Source: Roseovarius aestuarii
Lineage (GTDB): Bacteria; Pseudomonadota; Alphaproteobacteria; Rhodobacterales; Rhodobacteraceae
Assembly: GCF_019966515.1 (NCBI RefSeq)
Contig: NZ_JAIMIB010000015.1
Span: forward strand, 62,001 to 126,000
DNA length: 64,000 nt
Direction: 5' to 3'
Positions 18,182 to 25,801 of the stretch are shown here, one piece after another. The position numbers and the translations under genes were made by a program. The notes below the pieces were generated by a model. That model was not told where the DNA came from and did not search any database. It saw only the letters and a program-made list of their open reading frames with translations. Every line of letters starts with the position of its first letter. Positions within the stretch are counted from its first letter, which is position 1.

Positions 18182-19513
18182 TTACATCTCTTCGAGTGAC
18201 TCGATCTCTTTTTCCAGCTTGGCTTTGGTGGTTTCTTTTTCGCTGACCTTGGCCAGTTCAACGACGTAATCCACAACCTTGTCTTCAAAGATCGGCGCAC
18301 GCAGCTGCTGGCGCATCTGTGGGTTTTTCTGCACGAATTCAAAAAACTCGCGCTCCTGACCCGGATATTGCCGCGCCTGTGTCATGACTGCCTGGGTCAT
18401 CTCGGCATCACTCACCTCGACCTCGGCCTTCTGTCCCAGCTCGGCCAGCAAGAGGCCCAGACGGACCCGGCGTTCAGCCAGTTTATTATGTTCGTCAGTC
18501 GGCTCGACCTCGGGGTGGTCATGACCCTGAACATCAGGATTTTCGTCGTGCCAAAGCTGATGCGCAATTTGCTTTGCCTCGGCTTCGACCATGCTGGGCG
18601 GCAGTTCAAAGCTCACCTTCTTGTCCAGCTCGTCCAGCAACCTGCGCTTCAGCACCGCGCGCGACGCGCCCGCATATTCCTCGTCCAGACGCTCGCGAAT
18701 CTGAGTCTTAAGACCTTCCAGATCCTCGGCACCGAATTTCTGCGCCAGCTCGTCATTGATTTCGGCGGGGGCGGGTGCCTTTACCGCTTTAATCGTGCAG
18801 TCGAATACGGCTTCTTTGCCCGCCAGATGTTCGGCCTGATAATCTTCGGGGAAGCTGACTGTCACGGCCTTTTCTTCACCGGTTTTCACACCAACCAGCT
18901 GCTCTTCGAAACCGGGGATGAAACTGTTTGACCCAAGTGCCAGCGGATAGTCCTCGGCGCTGCCGCCTTCAAACGCCTCGCCATCGACCTTGCCAACGAA
19001 ATCCATCACCACCTGATCGCCGTCCTTGGCCTTTGAGCCCTTCTTGCGATCTTTGAAGTCCTGCGCGCTTTCAGCCAGATTACCCAGAGCCTCATCCACG
19101 GCCTTGTCGTCAGCCTTGGCGACCAGACGTTCCAGCTTGATCGACTTCAGATCAACTTCCGGGATATCCGGCAGTGCCTCATAGGCCATCTCAATTTCGA
19201 CATCATCACCCTCTTTCCAATCCTCGTTCGCCATCTTGACGTTCGGTTCGGCTGCGGGGCGCTCACCCTTTTCTTCAAAATGCTTACTCATGGCGCCATC
19301 GACGGCTTCCTGCATCGCTTCACCGAGCACGCGCTGGCCAAAGTTCTTCTTGAGCAGAGCCAGAGGCACCTTACCCTTGCGGAAGCCTTTCAGCTCCACA
19401 TCAGGTTGCGCTTCTTTCAGCTTGTCCATTACCTTGTCGTCCAGCTCTTTGGCCGACAGGATCATCTTGTAGCCTCGCTTGAGACCTTCGTTCAGGGTTT
19501 CGGTGACCTGCAT
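18182..19513 (-). CDS. tig: trigger factor, ribosome-associated chaperone
   Basis: 443 residues from the ATG at 19513 ([19 protein letters not shown]); the reading frame is open further upstream but that part is not trigger-factor-like. The N-terminal ribosome-binding domain shows [17 protein letters not shown], the family signature. The FKBP-type PPIase domain follows (about 160-245: [34 protein letters not shown]), then the helical chaperone C-domain. It folds nascent chains at the ribosome exit. Single gene, convergent with luxI. Confidence 0.97.
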   Translation of the reverse strand: MQVTETLNEGLKRGYKMILSAKELDDKVMDKLKEAQPDVELKGFRKGKVPLALLKKNFGQRVLGEAMQEAVDGAMSKHFEEKGERPAAEPNVKMANEDWKEGDDVEIEMAYEALPDIPEVDLKSIKLERLVAKADDKAVDEALGNLAESAQDFKDRKKGSKAKDGDQVVMDFVGKVDGEAFEGGSAEDYPLALGSNSFIPGFEEQLVGVKTGEEKAVTVSFPEDYQAEHLAGKEAVFDCTIKAVKAPAPAEINDELAQKFGAEDLEGLKTQIRERLDEEYAGASRAVLKRRLLDELDKKVSFELPPSMVEAEAKQIAHQLWHDENPDVQGHDHPEVEPTDEHNKLAERRVRLGLLLAELGQKAEVEVSDAEMTQAVMTQARQYPGQEREFFEFVQKNPQMRQQLRAPIFEDKVVDYVVELAKVSEKETTKAKLEKEIESLEEM

Positions 19514-19687
19514 GTTCGTCCTCATCCATTGCATTGGGCCACGGAGGCGTCCGCAGCGGTCAAAATCAGGGGCCCTTCTATTGGCCCCCCTGCCCGCGCG
19601 CAAGAGAAAAGCCGAATGAAACCGCACGCAAATGGGCTGCACGGGACGAATCTGGTCCTGTGCAGCCCTGAAAGCAGTCTGCTTAAA

Positions 19688-19855
19688 TCAATTGATCAAA
19701 GAGAGGACGATGTAGCTCGCAACAAGATAGAACGTACTGCCGACACACAGCCAATGACGCTGGCGCTCGCGCTCCTCTATCGCATCCTGAGACAACGGCG
19801 ATAGAAAATCGCCCACTCGACACTCTGCCATTCCGGCATGCACCAGAAAATTCAT
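19688..19855 (-). CDS. small membrane protein, 55 residues
   Basis: An ATG at 19855 with GGGGG 6 bases upstream opens a 55-codon frame ending TGA at 19688. The peptide begins MNFLVHAGMAECRVGDFLSP, has a charged centre (AIEERERQRH) and ends in one membrane helix (WLCVGSTFYLVASYIVLSL). It lies upstream of tig on the same strand, 175 bp away. I do not recognise a family. The ribosome site, codon use and single C-terminal helix argue for a real tail-anchored small protein, but conservation was not tested. Confidence 0.5.
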   Translation of the reverse strand: MNFLVHAGMAECRVGDFLSPLSQDAIEERERQRHWLCVGSTFYLVASYIVLSLIN

Positions 19856-20293
19856 AGTAACCCCCATTCACAAAACAGCCTGCCGGGCGCGACACCACCC
19901 GAAATGTGAGACGATGACGGTCGCGCTCACAGCATTCCGGGATCTGGTTTTCGGGTAGATGTCGTTGACCCGTCAGGCAGATACTTGTTACTCACAACGC
20001 TCTTTTCGCCACCGTAATGTGGCGGAAAAAAGGCACAATCTTGGCAGAAATACGGCGCAGCTTCGTCAGAATTGCGTTCCGGCCAAGGGGTGGGACGCGC
20101 GCTGTTTCGAATTTCGTTTCAAAATGCACAAATATAGGACCAACCTGCGGTTGCGCGGCGCTAACAGTCAGCTTTTGTTTCCAATTGGGCAATGCGGTAC
20201 CTCTTAGCGATGCAGGAACCGCAACTGGGTTTCCAGCGTAGAAACAGTCCGTTTTTTCTAAAAGTTTAATGATCTGGCCGAACCGCGCTGCAT
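19856..20293. other. intergenic, no gene seen
   Basis: 438 bp between the small membrane protein and the class IV aminotransferase gene. Short open frames on both strands overlap each other and lack ribosome sites. It likely holds the promoter of the 55-residue gene and the 3' end of the aminotransferase unit; no hairpin with a T-run was found. Confidence 0.5.
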
Positions 20294-21244
20294 TTATCTT
20301 CGCATAGCCCGTTGCAAGGCGACATTCTGCGCCACCAGATTTTTGTAAAGCTCGCGGATTCGACGCGTCATCGGTCCGGCCCCCTCGTGGTCGCCGATCG
20401 GCTTGCCGTCAATCTCCGCCACAGGCGTCTGTGCGCCAAACGTACCCGTCAGAAATGCCTCGTCCGCACCTATCGCCTCATAAAGAGAATAGTTCTTTTC
20501 GCGCACCGGGATGTCATTCGCCAGGCACAGGTCGATCACGTTCTGACGGGTGACCCCGTTCATGCAATAGTCGCCGGTCGAGGTCCAAACCTCGCCCCGA
20601 CGGACGATAAAGAAATTGCAGGCATTGGTGGTGTTCACAAAGCCCTGTGGATCGAGCATCAGCGCCTCATCCGCGCCCGCCTGTTCGGCCTGAAGGCAGG
20701 CAATCACGCAGTTCAGCTTGGAATGACTGTTGTACTTCGCATCCTGGCTCATCGGCAGGCCGCGCACCTGCGGTACGGTGGCCAGACGGATGCCCCGTTG
20801 CTGCAGGCTCTCCAACGGTCTGGAATGCTCAAGAACCGCCACCACGGTCGGTCCCGACCGGCTGAGTTGCGGGTGCTGAAACGGCTTCGCCTTGGGGCCA
20901 CGGGTGATCATCAGACGGCAATGCGCGTCTGTCGTCATGTCATTGGCGGCGGCCGTGGCATTGAGCGCCGCGTGGATTTCGCCCTTGCTCATACCGATAT
21001 CGAGCGACACCGCTTTACAGGAATTGAACAGCCGATCCATATGCGCATCGAAAAACGCCCATTCACCATCATAAAGCCGCATGCCTTCCCACATGCCGTC
21101 CCCAAGCATGAAGCCCGAGTCGTAGACCGACACAAGCGCTTCACTCCGCGGGACAATCTTGCCGTTCAGGAAAATCTTGATGTCCCTGTTGCGCAGATCT
21201 TCTTCCGAGTCGTGCGTCGAATGGGATGTGCTTTGCTGGCTCAT
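20294..21244 (-). CDS. class IV PLP aminotransferase (branched-chain/D-amino acid type)
   Basis: 316 residues with the fold-type IV layout: FLNGKIVPRSEALVSVYDSG at the N-terminal strand, GDGMWEGMRLYDGEWAFFDAH, and the PLP-lysine region AKYNSHSKLNCVIA (K near 180), followed by EALMLDPQGFVNTTNACNFF and GVTRQNVIDL. The family includes branched-chain aminotransferase, D-alanine aminotransferase and ADC lyase; the long N-terminal segment (about 25 residues before the fold) and a GTFGAQTPVAEIDG loop fit the IlvE-like/D-amino acid branch, but the substrate cannot be settled. It is the last chromosomal gene before the island. Confidence 0.88.
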   Translation of the reverse strand: MSQQSTSHSTHDSEEDLRNRDIKIFLNGKIVPRSEALVSVYDSGFMLGDGMWEGMRLYDGEWAFFDAHMDRLFNSCKAVSLDIGMSKGEIHAALNATAAANDMTTDAHCRLMITRGPKAKPFQHPQLSRSGPTVVAVLEHSRPLESLQQRGIRLATVPQVRGLPMSQDAKYNSHSKLNCVIACLQAEQAGADEALMLDPQGFVNTTNACNFFIVRRGEVWTSTGDYCMNGVTRQNVIDLCLANDIPVREKNYSLYEAIGADEAFLTGTFGAQTPVAEIDGKPIGDHEGAGPMTRRIRELYKNLVAQNVALQRAMRR

Positions 21245-21564
21245 GATGCGCGTACCTCTGCTCTCCCGACTTACTTACCGCGTGATAACAACAATCCGCA
21301 ATTGCCGAATTCACGTCTCGCGAGGTCAAGCATTCACAACCTGTGAGCCAATATGACGTAGGTTTTCAAAGGATAACTACTCGAAAAAGAATGAGTGAAC
21401 CGAGTACCGGCATCTGGTACCATCTGAAGTTAATTTCCCGCACCCCGGAAAAAGCGCTCCAACGATGCTGCAATTCAGAAGAGCCACCTCATCCCGCCTA
21501 CGGCGAGCGTTGACTATAAGGTGTCCGTCCAACAATTGGAGTTTACCAGCCTTATCACCGGGTA
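21245..21564. other. chromosomal spacer before the island
   Basis: 320 bp from the aminotransferase start to the left att repeat. It holds the promoter of the aminotransferase gene and what was the downstream flank of tRNA-Leu before integration. No supported gene; a 68-codon frame here runs across the att repeat and is taken as chance. Confidence 0.5.
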
Positions 21565-21580
21565 TGGTGCGGTCGAGAAG
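21565..21580 (+). repeat. left attachment repeat (attL)
   Basis: TGGTGCGGTCGAGAAG, identical to 58590-58605. It is the duplicated last 16 bases of the tRNA-Leu gene, read on the minus strand. Confidence 0.9.
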
Positions 21581-21698
21581 CATAAGTGGGTATTTTCATA
21601 GATGTACGTAGGCTCTCATAGAGTATTGATAAATATACCATATTTTAGGATACGAGATTCTTAGTTGATCATCGCGAAACATAGTTTCACAATACAAA

Positions 21699-21719
21699 GG
21701 GTGGACTAAGGGGTGGTCC
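21699..21719 (+). repeat. left integrase arm-like repeat
   Basis: 21 bp of the form GGGTGG-A-CTAA-GG-GGTGGTCC, 118 bp inside the left att repeat. It matches 58517-58537 at 18 of 21 positions in the same orientation. In a circularised element both copies would flank the core site, as integrase arm-binding sites do. Confidence 0.65.
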
Positions 21720-21744
21720 CGAGTTCAGTTTGGAAAGGTAGACT

Positions 21745-22887
21745 GTGCTTTACAACTCACTCAACCAAATGAAAGCTAAGAACCTTGACGTTGGCAAGTA
21801 TGCGGACGGTCAAGGTCTTTGGCTGTTTAAGCGCAATAGGATATTCGGCAAGTGGGTGCTGCGTATCGCAATCAACGGAAAGCGCCGGGAGATGGGGCTT
21901 GGACCCTGGCCGGACGTGTCAATTGTAGAAGCACGAGAACGGGCCAGCGAGGCCCGCCGAAAGGTCCGCGATGGCATTGACCCTATTGAAGAACGCGCCA
22001 AGCGGAAACGGAAAATAGAGCGGCTGACGATATCGAAAGCGATTGAGAGCTGCTTTGTCGCCCGCCAAGCAGAGTTGAAAAATGAGGGACACGCCGGCCG
22101 CTGGATGTCGCCACTCAACACACACGTCCTGCCGAAGTACAGTAATCTGGCGATTGAAGATGTCGATCAGCACATACTCAAAGAGATGCTGGAACCCATC
22201 TGGCATAAAAAGGCTGAGACCGCGAGTAAGACGCTTAATCGATTGAATTTGACATTGCAACACGCCGCTGCACTCGGCTTGGACGTTGATTTGCAGGCGA
22301 CTATGAAGGCACGTGCCCTACTAGGCAAACAGCGCCACACAGTGACTCACATCCCCTCCATGCCATACCAAGATATGCCAAAGTTCTACAAATGGCTTTC
22401 AGGTAAATCATTGAGCGCCACTCTTGCGCTTCAGTATCTTATTCTCACAGCAACCCGGACTAGTGAGGTTCGTTTCGCTACGAAAGACGAGATCGAAGGT
22501 GATGTGTGGACCTTACCCGCAGACCGGACCAAAACGCGCAAAGAGCGTAGAATACCTCTCACCAATGAAGCGTTGAAAGTGCTCAACATAGCCAAAACGG
22601 GAAACAGCTTCTCATATTTGTTCCGCTCTCCTCAAGGCAAACCGCTGTCAGATGCCGCCATGGCAACTTTTATGAAACGTGAAGGTTACGACGCACGACC
22701 CCATGGATTTCGTGCGACTTTCCGAACGTGGGTGGAGGACCAAACGGATACACCGATTGAGGTCAAGGAGAGTGCGCTCGGACACGCAGTTGATGTCGGC
22801 GTTGTTGGCGCCTATCAACGTTCTGATCGGTTGGCGAAGCGTCGTGTGTTAATGGAACAATGGGCAATCTTTCTTTGTGGTTGTTAG
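21745..22887 (+). CDS. int: tyrosine integrase of P4 type
   Basis: 380 residues. An N-terminal DUF4102-like arm-binding domain (about 10-90: DGQGLWLFKRNRIFGKWVLR, RREMGLGPWPDVSIVEARE), an SAM-like core-binding domain (95-190), and the catalytic domain with R in ATRTSEVRF, the H-x-x-R pair in RPHGFRATFRTW, H in ESALGHAV and the nucleophile Y in GAYQRSDRL. All catalytic residues are present. The start is GTG at 21745, preceded by GGAAAGG; no ATG fits. It sits at the end away from the tRNA, next to the duplicated att copy, and should catalyse integration and excision at the 16-bp repeats. Confidence 0.93.
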   Translation: MLYNSLNQMKAKNLDVGKYADGQGLWLFKRNRIFGKWVLRIAINGKRREMGLGPWPDVSIVEARERASEARRKVRDGIDPIEERAKRKRKIERLTISKAIESCFVARQAELKNEGHAGRWMSPLNTHVLPKYSNLAIEDVDQHILKEMLEPIWHKKAETASKTLNRLNLTLQHAAALGLDVDLQATMKARALLGKQRHTVTHIPSMPYQDMPKFYKWLSGKSLSATLALQYLILTATRTSEVRFATKDEIEGDVWTLPADRTKTRKERRIPLTNEALKVLNIAKTGNSFSYLFRSPQGKPLSDAAMATFMKREGYDARPHGFRATFRTWVEDQTDTPIEVKESALGHAVDVGVVGAYQRSDRLAKRRVLMEQWAIFLCGC

Positions 22888-22917
22888 CGCAGCTCGGATC
22901 GGCAACGACCCAATATT

Positions 22918-23160
22918 GACTAAGTCTTCCAGTCTATCGCGCAGGCTTTCAGCGACATCACCACGTTGATAGATGAGGAAGAACCCGATTCTGCTGCCGG
23001 CGTCCTGCCAGGCGAAGTTGTGAAGTTAGATGAATTTTCCAGTACCAGTCTGCCCGATCATGTGCAGATGCATTAGGCGGTCTTTTTGGAAGATGCCGAA
23101 CGGCGCAGGCTCTTCATAACCGCTATGGACAAGTCCCAATATGGAAACAGCATTTAGCAT
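22918..23160 (-). pseudogene. remnant of VirD4/TraG-like ATPase gene
   Basis: The minus strand from ATG 23160 reads MLNAVSILGLVHSGYEEPAP..., then HMIGQTGTGKFI followed in frame by a TAA stop and LHNFAWQDAGSRIGFFLIY...RGDVAESL. This parallels the first 80 residues of the intact ATPase gene at 42688-43854 (SVLGLAYRRYENSAPFGI, LIGQTGTGKSTLLQNLAWQD, GDLAERL). The stop replaces part of the Walker A loop, and homology ends near 22918. It is therefore a dead, truncated paralogue, probably debris of an earlier element at this locus. Confidence 0.75.
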
Positions 23161-23292
23161 CACACTATTGCAGTTGACGCAGGTGTCACTGCGCTAGCAG
23201 GTAAGACATCAGCTGGAACGATGTTGTGATTGTTTCCAATTGAATTTCCGGAAATTCACCCGAGCAAAGCTCATCGTGCAGCCTGTATTCAG

Positions 23293-23697
23293 CTATTTTG
23301 AATCGATTGACAAAATGTTTCCCTCCGAGTCTCTAAACCAAGCTACGAGTGATCCTCTTATTTTAGCTATTCCACCTTTGGTTTCGATACTTTGACCTGA
23401 CACCTCGACACCATCATCGAGGCTGTATTCTATAAATTCTATCCCTGCGTCTTTTAATTTCTGTACTTCCATTTGGACGTTGTCCACATCAAAACCCAAT
23501 ACCGTATGCTCGTGTTGCGCATCTGGATCGTCTGGAAACTCAACTAAGCCGACCCTGGAGCCATCGGCGCACTCCAATATGGTCCCATGTTTGCTAGGCC
23601 CTACTTCTTTTAATCCTAGGTTGTCTCGATAGAATTTGGTTGCTCTGCTGATGTCTTGTACGTTTATGTGGGGAGTTACCCGCCAATCGCCCAGCAT
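23293..23697 (-). CDS. VOC/glyoxalase-fold protein
   Basis: 134 residues with the vicinal-oxygen-chelate layout of two beta-alpha-beta-beta-beta units: TPHINVQDISRATKFYRDNL, GLKEVGPSKHGTILECADGS, then HTVLGFDVDNVQMEVQKLKD and WFRDSEGNILSI. The family covers lyases, dioxygenases and resistance proteins that bind a metal or a ligand; metal ligands (H near 10, E near 43, H near 64, E near 126) look partly kept. It is divergent from the repeat-protein gene, whose start is 64 bp away, so it may share its control region and serve as tailoring or self-protection protein for the P450 product; that link is inference. Confidence 0.82.
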   Translation of the reverse strand: MLGDWRVTPHINVQDISRATKFYRDNLGLKEVGPSKHGTILECADGSRVGLVEFPDDPDAQHEHTVLGFDVDNVQMEVQKLKDAGIEFIEYSLDDGVEVSGQSIETKGGIAKIRGSLVAWFRDSEGNILSIDSK

Positions 23698-23760
23698 TTA
23701 TTTCTCCATAAAGTTGTGTAAGTTAGAATTCTAACATATCGTTAAATGGGGAGCACAACT

Positions 23761-24576
23761 ATGCCGTTTTTTAGAGATGTCATTGGAAATCTATATGAAA
23801 TACCAGAGGAGATTTTAGAGCAGTTTCGGGTTGATGCAGAAGTCGATTCAATTTCTGAACTGCCAGGAGAAGAGGTCGAACTGAAACCGCGCATTGGCGC
23901 CGCGCACAACTACCCAGGTGTTCAGGGCGCCGCGCACAACTACCCAGGTGTTCAGGGCGCCGCGCACAACTACCAAGGCGTTCAGGGTGCCGCGCACAAC
24001 TACCAAGGCGTTCAGGGTGCCGCGCACAACTACCCAGGCGTTCAGGGTGCCGCGCACAACTACCCAGGCGTTCAGGGCGCCGCGCACAACTACCTAGGCG
24101 TTCAGGGCGCCGCGCATGACTACCCAGGCGTTCAGGGCGCCGCGCACAACTACCCAGGCGTTCAGGGCGCCGCGCACAACTACCTAGGCGTTCAGGGCGC
24201 CGCGCACAACTACCCAGGCGTTCAGGGCGCCGCGCACAACTACCCAGGCGTTCAGGGCGCCGCGCACAACTACCAAGGCGTTCAGGGTGCCGCGCACAAC
24301 TACCCAGGCGTTCAGGGTGCCGCGCACAACTACCAAGGCGTTCAGGGTGCCGCGCATGACTACCCAGGTGTTCAGGGTGCCGCGCATGACTACCCAGGTG
24401 TTCAGGGCGCCGCGCATGAAAATGAAAACCGCATACTTGAAGAAATGGGTTCAGAGAATTCCGACCACCAGCGCGATTTGAAGATCACCGAAGCCGGTGA
24501 CGGTGACGGTGACGGTGACGGAGATACTGAAATCGGCTCAAATCATCCAGAAGCTAGCAATTCAGCGGATGATTGA
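23761..24576 (+). CDS. decapeptide-repeat protein, candidate multicore RiPP precursor
   Basis: 271 residues from the ATG at 23761, picked because GGGGAG lies 7 bases before it (an ATG at 23746 lacks a site). Three parts: an acidic leader-like N-terminus of 46 residues (MPFFRDVIGNLYEIPEEILE...), 17 perfect-length decapeptides AAH[N/D]Y[P/Q/L]GVQG (residues 47-216), and a 55-residue tail beginning AAHENENR with a DGDGDGDGD run. There is no signal peptide or membrane helix. The P450 gene starts 5 bp after its stop, so both are co-expressed. P450s are known to crosslink Tyr, His or Trp side chains in RiPP cores (biarylitide type uses Y-x-H/Y), and each unit here offers H-x-Y. I infer a multicore precursor; a structural repeat protein is the main alternative. 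Confidence 0.6.
   Translation: MPFFRDVIGNLYEIPEEILEQFRVDAEVDSISELPGEEVELKPRIGAAHNYPGVQGAAHNYPGVQGAAHNYQGVQGAAHNYQGVQGAAHNYPGVQGAAHNYPGVQGAAHNYLGVQGAAHDYPGVQGAAHNYPGVQGAAHNYLGVQGAAHNYPGVQGAAHNYPGVQGAAHNYQGVQGAAHNYPGVQGAAHNYQGVQGAAHDYPGVQGAAHDYPGVQGAAHENENRILEEMGSENSDHQRDLKITEAGDGDGDGDGDTEIGSNHPEASNSADD
23899..24408 (+). repeat. 17 tandem 30-bp repeats inside the precursor gene
   Basis: Seventeen 30-bp units, no spacers, encode AAH[N/D]Y[P/Q/L]GVQG. Order of the residue after Tyr: P P Q Q P P L P P L P P Q P Q P P; units 8, 16 and 17 have Asp in place of Asn. Apart from those two codons, changes are nearly all GGC/GGT, GTT preceding wobble, or CAC/CAT, so the array seems homogenised by recent duplication or conversion. 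Confidence 0.97.
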
Positions 24577-24581
24577 ATTTG

Positions 24582-25793
24582 ATGCCGAAACCAACAGAAA
24601 TAACTCCAGCGTTCCTGGCTAATTTAAGCCAAATTGGCCAGGAAGTCTGTCCTTATAGAGTCGGTGGACGTCAAGCTATTTTAGTGAATGATATAGACTT
24701 GGCAAAAGCCGTACTTAACGATGAATCTACTTATAAAAATTACTATCATCCGTATACAGAACTCTCGTCTGCATTTGAACGTCGAGCGGAATTTGTCTTT
24801 TCCAAAGCTGGCTCAAAGAAAAAATCCACAAGCATTGAAATTTCAAAAATCATTGATGCCAACACTGACAAATTAGTTTCTTCTATATTGGGGAACTCCA
24901 GTAATAGCGGTGTCTGTATTACTGATGCTGTGCGGGCTTCCTTGTTGGATATTATGCTCGAAATTCTGTTTGATTGTAAGATTGGTAAACACTCCGCTGA
25001 ATTGACTCGCGCTTTAGCATGTATCGAGAAGCATCACGCAACAAAAAACAGTTTAAACTTCACGAGGTTTAGCAAGACGGAGATATTCGAAGTCGAAATG
25101 GCAAATAGTGTGTCTAGAGCTGCAATTGACATTTTGGTATCAAAATCCAGACATTTAAAACGAGTAAGAACGACACTCGGAGATCACCGCTTTTTGATTG
25201 CGATTACTCGCACTCTCCAAAAGGCATACAATACACCGGCAATGGTGTTGTCTTGGTCGCTTTGGCTATTGTCCCGTCACACGCTGGAACAGGAAAAACT
25301 CAGAGGAGAGATTTTGATCCATTCTGAGGTTGGCGAGTTTCTTGAACTCAGTAAGATTAGGCGGTTAAACCTAGCCAGATCGATAATACTTGAAACACTT
25401 AGGTTGCTCCCCGGCGCTTGGGCGCTAGGAAGGGAAGCGGTAAGGAACTCCAAACTAGCGGGCAGAGACATCCCGTGTGAGACAATCGTTACAGTTTCAC
25501 CTTATGCAATGCAAAGGAACGAACGATTTTGGAACCGCGCAAAAGTATTTGATCCTTCAAGATTTGATGAATCCAGATCGAATAGCAAGAAACCAGAACC
25601 ATTTTTCCCGTTCGGGCTGGGACCAAGGCAGTGTCCAGCGCAAAGTTTCGCGATGTTAATGCTACAGTACATCGTCGGAAAGATCGTGAGAGAATATCAC
25701 ATCGAAAAAATTGATAGTGATGATTTGCTCCCGACAGGGTATGTGGCGTTGCGCCCAAGCCGTCCTATTAAGTTGAGTTTAAGGCACATTTAG
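24582..25793 (+). CDS. cytochrome P450
   Basis: 403 residues from ATG 24582 (a TTG at 24573 overlaps the previous stop). Landmarks: ExxR in ETLRLLP (E271, R274), the meander FDPSRF (324-329) and the heme loop FGLGPRQCPA with the thiolate Cys351. The I-helix reads AYNTPAMVLSW near 215-225, so the usual acid-Thr pair is Asn217-Thr218. No redox partner is encoded nearby. It follows the decapeptide-repeat gene by 5 bp, so its probable substrate is that protein, with C-N, C-C or C-O crosslinks between His and Tyr as a working idea. The convergent TIR-FGE gene ends 8 bp beyond. AT-rich codon use matches the repeat gene and not the host. Confidence 0.92.
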   Translation: MPKPTEITPAFLANLSQIGQEVCPYRVGGRQAILVNDIDLAKAVLNDESTYKNYYHPYTELSSAFERRAEFVFSKAGSKKKSTSIEISKIIDANTDKLVSSILGNSSNSGVCITDAVRASLLDIMLEILFDCKIGKHSAELTRALACIEKHHATKNSLNFTRFSKTEIFEVEMANSVSRAAIDILVSKSRHLKRVRTTLGDHRFLIAITRTLQKAYNTPAMVLSWSLWLLSRHTLEQEKLRGEILIHSEVGEFLELSKIRRLNLARSIILETLRLLPGAWALGREAVRNSKLAGRDIPCETIVTVSPYAMQRNERFWNRAKVFDPSRFDESRSNSKKPEPFFPFGLGPRQCPAQSFAMLMLQYIVGKIVREYHIEKIDSDDLLPTGYVALRPSRPIKLSLRHI

Positions 25794-25801
25794 CGACTAT
25801 G

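Noticed and set aside
21377..21583. 68-codon minus-strand frame across the att repeat
   Set aside because: Start codon lies in the integrase-side sequence and no family or ribosome site supports it.
23899..24408. CRISPR-like array
   Set aside because: The 30-bp repeats are contiguous with no spacers and lie in frame inside a gene.
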